Assembly (NCBI GenBank): GCA_945787595.1
Contig: CALZJV010000362.1
Span: 1-11,111, forward strand
Length of the DNA: 11,111 bases
Reading direction: 5' to 3'
DNA from: an uncultured Desulfobacterales bacterium
GTDB lineage: Bacteria; Desulfobacterota; Desulfobacteria; Desulfobacterales; JAFDCJ01
Shown here: positions 6,321-11,111 of the stretch, piece after piece
Layout: every line of letters begins with the position of its first letter
Position numbering within the stretch: position 1 is the first letter of the stretch
Position numbers and translations under genes: made by a program
The notes under the pieces: generated by a model
Seen by the model: the letters and a program-made list of their open reading frames with translations, nothing else
Told to the model about the DNA's origin: nothing
The model's database searches: none

Positions 6321-6506
6321 GTTGAGCCGGTTTTGGCGGTTATCCGGTTTTGCCCGTTCGTCTGTTTGCGCCGGCCTCGCTGAAGCGTAAAGGTGTCATA
6401 CCCAGGCAAGAGGAAAACCATGCATGAAATAATTATTAAGCTCAATTTAGGCGAATTTGCTTTTTATGTCCTCCACTAACCGGCCAACCGGCAAAACCGG
6501 CTCAAC
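6321..6506. repeat. Large inverted repeat between the two hairpin elements
   Basis: The 21-nt arm at 6321-6341 (starting GTTGAGCCGGTTTT) is the reverse complement of 6486-6506 (ending AAAACCGGCTCAAC) with a single mismatch. Weaker CCGGTT similarity extends the arms inward by about 10 nt. The 144-nt interior contains the 19-codon frame. Arms, interior and flanking hairpins could together be a small non-autonomous repeat element. No transposase is present and I see no clear target-site duplication. Confidence 0.55.
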
Positions 6507-6565
6507 GGGCTAACCTGTCTCAAAAATACTCGGTGCTAGGTCCCATTTCAGGGGACTCGACAAAG

Positions 6566-6616
6566 CCGGGCCCTCCCTCCGGGCTGTAGGCTCTACGGGC
6601 CGGAAGCTGGACCCGG
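6566..6616. repeat. REP-like hairpin element, copy 2
   Basis: The outer arms CCGGGCCC (6566-6573) and GGACCCGG (6609-6616) pair at 7 of 8 positions; the exception is a G-T wobble when read on the minus strand. The inner hairpin core (6579-6603) is 23 of 25 identical to copy 1. It is in the same orientation as copy 1, about 340 bp away. Confidence 0.6.
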
Positions 6617-6777
6617 ATCTTTACGTTTCTAAGGTGCATCCGTCATTTCGTGAACAGTATCAGTTTTGGTGTTCGGATTTCGGCGGATCCGGCATAGGCT
6701 TTACGACTGTGTCCAACCTTCATCACGTCTCAAAGGGTGCATGCTAGTGGCAAATCCCGCACGGAGGATATCGGCAA

Positions 6778-7977
6778 TCATAAAAAACGTAATCCATCTG
6801 CGGAGTCTGTCAGATAGACGGCAGCCTTATCAGCGACTTCCGGGTGCAGCTTGCGGTATGCTTGCTGGATATCACCGGCTGCGGCCGCAGCACGGTCATG
6901 TTTAACAAACCCGACAACACAGCCTCCGAATCCGCCGCCCATAAACCGCGAACCGAGCATTCCGTTAGTGGAACTAACAATTTTCTGCAGATCATAAATA
7001 GCTTGAATGCCGCATTCGTACTGTTCCATGGAACTTCGGCAAGACTCAAACATCAATTCTCCGAAGACATCGATCAACCCTTCCTGCCAGGCGATCACTC
7101 CCTTTCGAACCCGTTGAACCTCCTTGAAATAGTGATGGGCGCGGCGACCGATATCCGGTGCAAGTTGGTGGCCATACAGGCCAAAAGCCTCCTCAGGAAC
7201 ATCTGACAGTATCTGGGCAGAGCCGCTGCCTGCCAGTCTTGAAAGCCGGGCAGCCGCTTCCCGGCATTCCTGAACCCGGGTGTTGTAGCCGGATGTTGTC
7301 AGTTCCCTCGAATATCCGGAATAAGCAACTAAGATCCGATATCGGGTTCCTACCGGTCGTTCGGGCAATTCGCTGACTTTTTCTGCTTTGGTGTCGATAT
7401 GCAGCAGGTAGCCCTTGCGTCCAAACACGATACTGGTTTGATCAAGAATTCCGTTTTTCAGTCCGATGTATTTGTTTTCAGCCCGCTGGGTGAGCCGGAC
7501 ATAGTCCCATGGCTGCAACCTGATATGATTGGCAGCCGCAATAGCATGCAGGTAAGCCAGGAGCACCGATGCGGAAGAACTCAGGCCGCAACCCGGCAGC
7601 ATACCGTCTATAAGACCGGTGACGCCTTTTTCGATAGGATAGGCTTCTTTCAACGCCAGGGCCGCCGCCGTAGCATAAACACCCCAGAAACTCTTGGTTG
7701 TTTCGGGAATGCGGTCAAGCTCGAACCCGACCTCTCCAGGATAATTCTTGCTTGCCAACCGGACCGCACCGTTGTCCGTTGGCGTAAAGGCCAAAAGGGT
7801 ATAAGCGTTGATGGTCATACCAAGCACGGAACCACCCTGGTGATCGATGTGGGCACCGAGCGGACAAATACGATAGGGTGAGGCGATCACGCACACGTCA
7901 TCCGCAGCAATTTCTTTCTCATCGGAGAAAAGATCTGTAATTTTTTCTTTGGCCTGTGCGAGGTCGGGAAATTCCAT
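6778..7977 (-). CDS. GHMP sugar kinase, galacturonokinase-like
   Basis: A 399-residue GHMP-superfamily kinase that phosphorylates a sugar at C1 with ATP in the cytoplasm. Motif 1, SPYRICPLGAHIDHQGG (33-49), replaces the galactokinase GRVNxxGEHTDY pattern and, from memory, is essentially that of plant galacturonokinase (GalAK). Motif 2 is PGCGLSSSA (128-136). NGILDQ (175-180) carries the expected catalytic Asp179. Motif 3 is GSRFMGGGFGGC (342-353). Other GalAK-like stretches are RILVAYSGYSRELTT and SSMEQYECG. The likely product is galacturonate (or a related uronic acid or sugar) 1-phosphate. No other uronate gene lies in the window. The ATG at 7977 fits the plant enzyme's N-terminal length but has no clear ribosome binding site. 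TTG at 8007, with a weak GGGA, would add 10 residues. The GHMP call is firm; the substrate is inferred. Confidence 0.88.
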   Translation of the reverse strand: MEFPDLAQAKEKITDLFSDEKEIAADDVCVIASPYRICPLGAHIDHQGGSVLGMTINAYTLLAFTPTDNGAVRLASKNYPGEVGFELDRIPETTKSFWGVYATAAALALKEAYPIEKGVTGLIDGMLPGCGLSSSASVLLAYLHAIAAANHIRLQPWDYVRLTQRAENKYIGLKNGILDQTSIVFGRKGYLLHIDTKAEKVSELPERPVGTRYRILVAYSGYSRELTTSGYNTRVQECREAAARLSRLAGSGSAQILSDVPEEAFGLYGHQLAPDIGRRAHHYFKEVQRVRKGVIAWQEGLIDVFGELMFESCRSSMEQYECGIQAIYDLQKIVSSTNGMLGSRFMGGGFGGCVVGFVKHDRAAAAAGDIQQAYRKLHPEVADKAAVYLTDSADGLRFL

Positions 7978-8412
7978 AGGGAACAGATAATTTGCTTTTA
8001 ATTGCAAGTCAATCCCAAAAATCGCTCAACTTAAGTTTGAAGTAACCGGTGATACGAAATAATTTGAACACGAAATCCATCCCTAAATCCATTTTTGACA
8101 GGATTTGTCGTTATGCACGGGCCAAATTTCATTCACAAATTCTCCATGAGCAAGCCGGTATTGGCTGCCGGACAAGTTTAATTCATAGTCTCATCCTTCT
8201 TGACAAAAAAATAAAGTCAATCTAAACTTTCAGCGCTCAATTCAGGTTAGAAATAGTTTCCTGCCGGCCATCAGCCCAAACTCCCCGCCGCCCTAAGTCG
8301 CGTTTCCACCAGCGGCAAATCGGTTGGTAGCGATGCTGTACGACGGCCTATCAATCGCTGCCAGTTTAATTAAACATCTCGTTGAATACAGAAAAGTCAG
8401 GACTGTAAGATT
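7978..8412. other. Divergent intergenic region
   Basis: This gap separates the minus-strand sugar kinase from the plus-strand AsmA/TamB-like gene. It contains a piece of the dispersed repeat (GACAGGATTT, 8097-8106), a sigma-70-like promoter (8200-8228), a possible leader hairpin (GGTAGCGAT 8326-8334 with ATCGCTGCC 8354-8362) and a perfect palindrome GTTTAATTAAAC (8364-8375). I could not find a convincing promoter for the kinase. Confidence 0.5.
8200..8228 (+). promoter_or_regulatory. Sigma-70-like promoter for the AsmA/TamB-like gene
   Basis: A perfect -35 box TTGACA (8200-8205) is followed after 17 nt by TAAACT (8223-8228), 4 of 6 matches to the -10 consensus. The start would be near 8235, leaving a leader of about 180 nt. 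A dyad TTGAC-N11-GTCAA (8200-8220) overlaps the -35 box and spacer and could be an operator. Confidence 0.5.
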
Positions 8413-10581
8413 TTGAAACACATCGTCTATCGATTTTTTAAAGGGGCCATCATTCTGACTGTCGCAGGTATCATCCTGCTCGCAGCAATATACCTGTTTC
8501 GCGGTGTTCTAATTGCCCCATATATAAAAAGGTTTCTGGAAAATTCCATCGAATCCCAGCTCGGTATGGATGTGGCCATCGGAACTATCGGCGGGTCATA
8601 TATAACCGATTTCGAGGTAGCCAATGTCATCACCTCAAAGCCGGCGTCTGTCGGGACCCTGGTATCATTGGAATTGAGGCGGCTGAGGGTGTCCTATAAC
8701 CTGTTGGCTATTTTGCATGGCCTGAATGCTTTCATAGGCGATGCCGCCGTCGAGCTTGAGGCCGCCAGGCTGGAATTCGATCTGTCGCGGGAGGACGTTA
8801 GCTCGCCGACTCCGCCGCAGGCAGATTCGATCAAATCGTTTTTTTTACCGGAGCTGCTGCCCCGAATTCGGGTTGACGATACCTCCGTTTTTCTGCGGGG
8901 ATCGGATTACGAGACGACCTTTAAGGGAATTGCACTGGAAACCCGCCCCCGCCGCCAGATGACCGGCATTATCCAGCTTCGCGTTTCGGAATGGAGCTGG
9001 ACCCATCCGGCTTTTCAGGCCGGCAAAACACCGGTTTCGGCAGAAATCGAGTACACCGCAGAGAAAATAACTGCCAAACGGTTGATGCTGGGCGGATCGG
9101 AACTGGCAGAGTTTGTGCAGATCGGATTGAAGGACTTACCGCAGACAATGCCCTTCGAAGGCAAGCTTCATCCGGCCGGCGGTCAGCTTGCGCTCGATGG
9201 CAGGCTCGGTCCTTCTGACCTGTTTGGCCAAATCAAGGCGGATCATCTCGATTTGGCGCAAATTTCTGCCATTTTTCAACCCGTTCTCGCGCTCGAAGGA
9301 ATGATTTCACTGAAGGGGGACATCACCCTGCCCCTGGAACAGCCGTTGGATCTTGTCACCGATCTGGATCTCCAATTGCAGCAGGGAAACATCTACGGGC
9401 TTGCGGCCGACGAGCTGCATTTGCAGGCCGCGGCAAAAGACGGCAAGATACGCCTGGATAAGCTCGATCTTCATACCGGAGGAAATTTTGTTAAATTTCG
9501 AGATGTCAGCTCATCTTCGCAAGCGGTGTTCGGAGGCGACGTCGAGGGCATTTTACAAACCCTGGCGGGCGTTTTTTCCTTTGACTGCCGGGATGTTCCG
9601 GCCTTCTTTTCCCTGGCGGGAGTGGATCTTTCCTCTGAGATCGATGCGGTGCCGGCCCACAGACTGATGCTTGACGGGGAGGTCGGCAGCGGTGACGTCA
9701 TTGTTTCCGGCGGCAGCCTGGCCACGGAAAGCGGGCACGTTCGCCTGGAGCCATCGCGCATCGCGCTGCCGTCCATGAGTCGTCCCATAACAGATACCGC
9801 GATCCAGGCCGCCCTGGATATCGATCTGCCGGACTTGGATCCGATCGGCCGTCTGTTCAAGATTCCGCGACTGGGCGGCGCCGTGCAGGGTCATGCAACG
9901 GTGACCGGAACCTTCGGAGCTCCCGGTGGGACGGCAAATATAAGCGCCAAAGGGGTTTCGTTTAAAGATGTGACCTATGGCGACCTGACGGTGAAAGCAA
10001 GCGCCGATTTTCAGGCGGCGACAATAGATTCGGTAACGCTGCTGCGGGGAAAAGACCGTCTCTCCGGCCGGGGCAGATTTCATTTTGTGAACCAGGAGTT
10101 TGAGAATATTCAACTCGAGTTTCGGCTGTCCGATCTGGCTTTTTATACTGCAAAATTCTGGCCTGAAAATTTGAAATTTGCGCGCGGAAAACCGCGCATC
10201 AGCGGCAGCCTGGCCGGCAAAGCCACCCTGCAAGGTCCGCTGACGATGCCCGGTGGGACTGCCGACATCAACTTGCGGGAAATCACCTTTGAGGAAAATC
10301 GATTTGGTGATGCCGACATTCGACTGCACTCAAACGGTCAAAAAATCACCGTCGAAACTCTGGCAATCCGTCAGGCAAAGGACCGACTTGACCTGAAGGG
10401 AGCGTTTGATCTCAAAACCCAGGTTTTAGAAAACGTTAAGTTGGATATTGCGATTGCCGATGTTACCGCATACACAAAGAATTTGTTGCCCGAAACACAA
10501 CCGCTAACCGCTGCCGTCCAGGCCAACCTTTCAAGTTGCGCAGCTCCGGTCGGCGCATACACATCGATCTGGCCCGGGTAA
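8413..10581 (+). CDS. AsmA/TamB-like envelope protein, N-terminal part (frameshifted)
   Basis: The first 722 residues of a large AsmA/TamB-type protein. Proteins of this group are anchored in the inner membrane and span the periplasm as a beta-rich groove linked to lipid or outer-membrane protein traffic. Residues about 11-33 form a single N-terminal membrane anchor. The rest is beta-strand-rich with repeated G-x-L/F-x-x-P-G-G signatures. Two repeats of about 109 residues align, starting at 493 (GHATVTGTFGAPGGTANI) and 602 (GKATLQGPLTMPGGTADI), each with a KDRL...G.F.....EN...... core. The start is TTG at 8413, with AGGA about 10 nt upstream (CAGGACTGTAAGATT). The frame stops at 10581 in a stretch that fits the repeat poorly (SSCAAPVGAYTSIWPG), while the family sequence continues in another frame. 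The native gene is therefore longer; the family assignment does not separate AsmA from TamB. Confidence 0.82.
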   Translation: MKHIVYRFFKGAIILTVAGIILLAAIYLFRGVLIAPYIKRFLENSIESQLGMDVAIGTIGGSYITDFEVANVITSKPASVGTLVSLELRRLRVSYNLLAILHGLNAFIGDAAVELEAARLEFDLSREDVSSPTPPQADSIKSFFLPELLPRIRVDDTSVFLRGSDYETTFKGIALETRPRRQMTGIIQLRVSEWSWTHPAFQAGKTPVSAEIEYTAEKITAKRLMLGGSELAEFVQIGLKDLPQTMPFEGKLHPAGGQLALDGRLGPSDLFGQIKADHLDLAQISAIFQPVLALEGMISLKGDITLPLEQPLDLVTDLDLQLQQGNIYGLAADELHLQAAAKDGKIRLDKLDLHTGGNFVKFRDVSSSSQAVFGGDVEGILQTLAGVFSFDCRDVPAFFSLAGVDLSSEIDAVPAHRLMLDGEVGSGDVIVSGGSLATESGHVRLEPSRIALPSMSRPITDTAIQAALDIDLPDLDPIGRLFKIPRLGGAVQGHATVTGTFGAPGGTANISAKGVSFKDVTYGDLTVKASADFQAATIDSVTLLRGKDRLSGRGRFHFVNQEFENIQLEFRLSDLAFYTAKFWPENLKFARGKPRISGSLAGKATLQGPLTMPGGTADINLREITFEENRFGDADIRLHSNGQKITVETLAIRQAKDRLDLKGAFDLKTQVLENVKLDIAIADVTAYTKNLLPETQPLTAAVQANLSSCAAPVGAYTSIWPG

Positions 10582-11111
10582 AGGCCCCGCTGGGTGAAGC
10601 GAAGCTGGCCGGGCACCTGTTGCGGGGACCGGCCGATGCGGCTTTCGATCTGGAACTTACCGATTTGACCTTCTCCGGGCAGAAAGCCCTACTGGCAATT
10701 AAAAAACCGGGGCATATTCATTTTACCCGTTATGGTGACTTATCTATAAAGGATATATCCTTGGGCGGCCCCAACGGCGACATCCGTCTGAAGGGATCTT
10801 TGGCTGCGCAAAAAAAGGCTGATTTTGACCTTCGCATCTCAGATTTCAACAGCCACGGTTGGCTCGAATCCCTTGCCACCGAACGGGTTCGTTTCAGCGG
10901 ACTGAATGCACGCATCCATCTCTTCGGTACAATGAATGAACCGTCTTTAACCGTTAGCGGCGATCTGACAAAGCTTGACAGCCAAAAAGACCGGCTTTCC
11001 CTGTCCGGCCGTTTCGATTTCTCTTACACAAAAGACGGCCTAAATATCCGGCAGTTCCAATGGCAGGGCCAGCCGGGACAGCAGGTTGCCATTACGGGCA
11101 CCATTCCGGTT
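10536..11111 (+). CDS. AsmA/TamB-like protein, continuation in a shifted frame (partial)
   Basis: From about 10536 the frame beginning at positions divisible by three is open to the window edge. It reads as the same kind of protein: GRRIHIDLARVKAPLGEAKL, GGPNGDIRLKGSLAAQ, ARIHLFGTMNEPSLTVSG, KDRLSLSGRFDF. These repeat the G-x-x-x-x-P and KDRL-x-L-x-G-x-F signatures of the upstream part. There is no convincing start codon or ribosome binding site for an independent gene, so this is the continuation of the 8413 gene after a frameshift. The left boundary is approximate. Any C-terminal domain (TamB/DUF490 in TamB proteins) would lie beyond the window. Confidence 0.75.
   Translation, partial: MRSSGRRIHIDLARVKAPLGEAKLAGHLLRGPADAAFDLELTDLTFSGQKALLAIKKPGHIHFTRYGDLSIKDISLGGPNGDIRLKGSLAAQKKADFDLRISDFNSHGWLESLATERVRFSGLNARIHLFGTMNEPSLTVSGDLTKLDSQKDRLSLSGRFDFSYTKDGLNIRQFQWQGQPGQQVAITGTIPV

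Larger units (their letters stand above)
6166..6777. other. Repeat-rich spacer without a convincing gene
   Basis: This 612-nt stretch between the sugar kinase stop and the regulator start has no long coding frame. It carries two related hairpin elements (6223-6279, 6566-6616), a 21-bp inverted repeat between them (6321-6341 with 6486-6506), and a 19-codon frame at 6420-6479 discussed under findings. I recognise nothing in 6617-6777, and no clear terminator follows the sugar kinase. Confidence 0.6.

Noticed and set aside
7399..7881. Plus-strand frame of 160 residues opposite the sugar kinase
   Set aside because: It lies antisense to conserved GHMP motifs; the translation looks like a shadow without domain features.
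9553..10329. Minus-strand frame of 258 residues opposite the AsmA/TamB-like gene
   Set aside because: It is antisense to a well-supported coding region with repeat structure, and its translation has no recognisable domain.
10525..10581. Programmed ribosomal frameshift in the AsmA/TamB-like gene
   Set aside because: No X-XXY-YYZ slippery site or poly-A/T run is present at the frame change, and the repeat alignment fits a two-base loss better.

Overview
The window reads as chromosomal DNA of a Gram-negative, probably anaerobic bacterium. The best guess is a member of the Desulfobacterota (Desulfobacteraceae-like). Reasons: a sigma-54 activator linked to a transporter operon, an AsmA/TamB-type envelope protein (implies an outer membrane), moderate GC, and intergenic spacers full of short repeats of a kind I associate with that group (9-nt periodic ATCCTGT-type and TGACACCTGAAACC-type). 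The taxonomic call is inference.

Layout, left to right. (1) 1-211: repeat-rich spacer with a 26-bp imperfect inverted repeat. (2) 212-4120, minus strand: a four-gene ABC peptide/nickel-type importer read in the order permease B, permease C, ATPase D, ATPase F, with junctions of -1 to +2 nt. No solute-binding protein gene lies in the window. (3) 4121-4719: leader and control region of that operon. It holds a consensus -24/-12 sigma-54 promoter (4384-4398, minus), two similar upstream dyads and a 13-bp inverted repeat in the leader. (4) 4720-6165, minus: a PAS / AAA+ sigma-54 activator / TyrR-like HTH regulator, the obvious candidate to drive that promoter. (5) 6166-6777: spacer with two hairpin elements carrying paired base changes and a large inverted repeat between them. 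(6) 6778-7977 (or 8007), minus: a GHMP sugar kinase whose motifs match plant galacturonokinase rather than ordinary galactokinase. (7) 7978-8412: divergent spacer with a sigma-70-like promoter. (8) 8413-11111, plus: a long AsmA/TamB-like protein interrupted by a frameshift near 10525-10550 and running off the right edge.

How the parts may work together: the regulator has an N-terminal PAS sensor, a complete ATPase core with GAFTGA, and a C-terminal DNA-binding helix pair. Directly downstream on the same strand is a sigma-54 promoter feeding the dpp-like operon. The simplest model is a signal-responsive importer module in which the regulator binds the dyads upstream of the promoter. The sugar kinase and the AsmA/TamB-like gene diverge from each other and show no sequence link to the importer module.

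The points most worth a second look are the sigma-54 promoter with its dyads, the plant-type galacturonokinase homologue, the covarying hairpins and the frameshifted AsmA/TamB gene.
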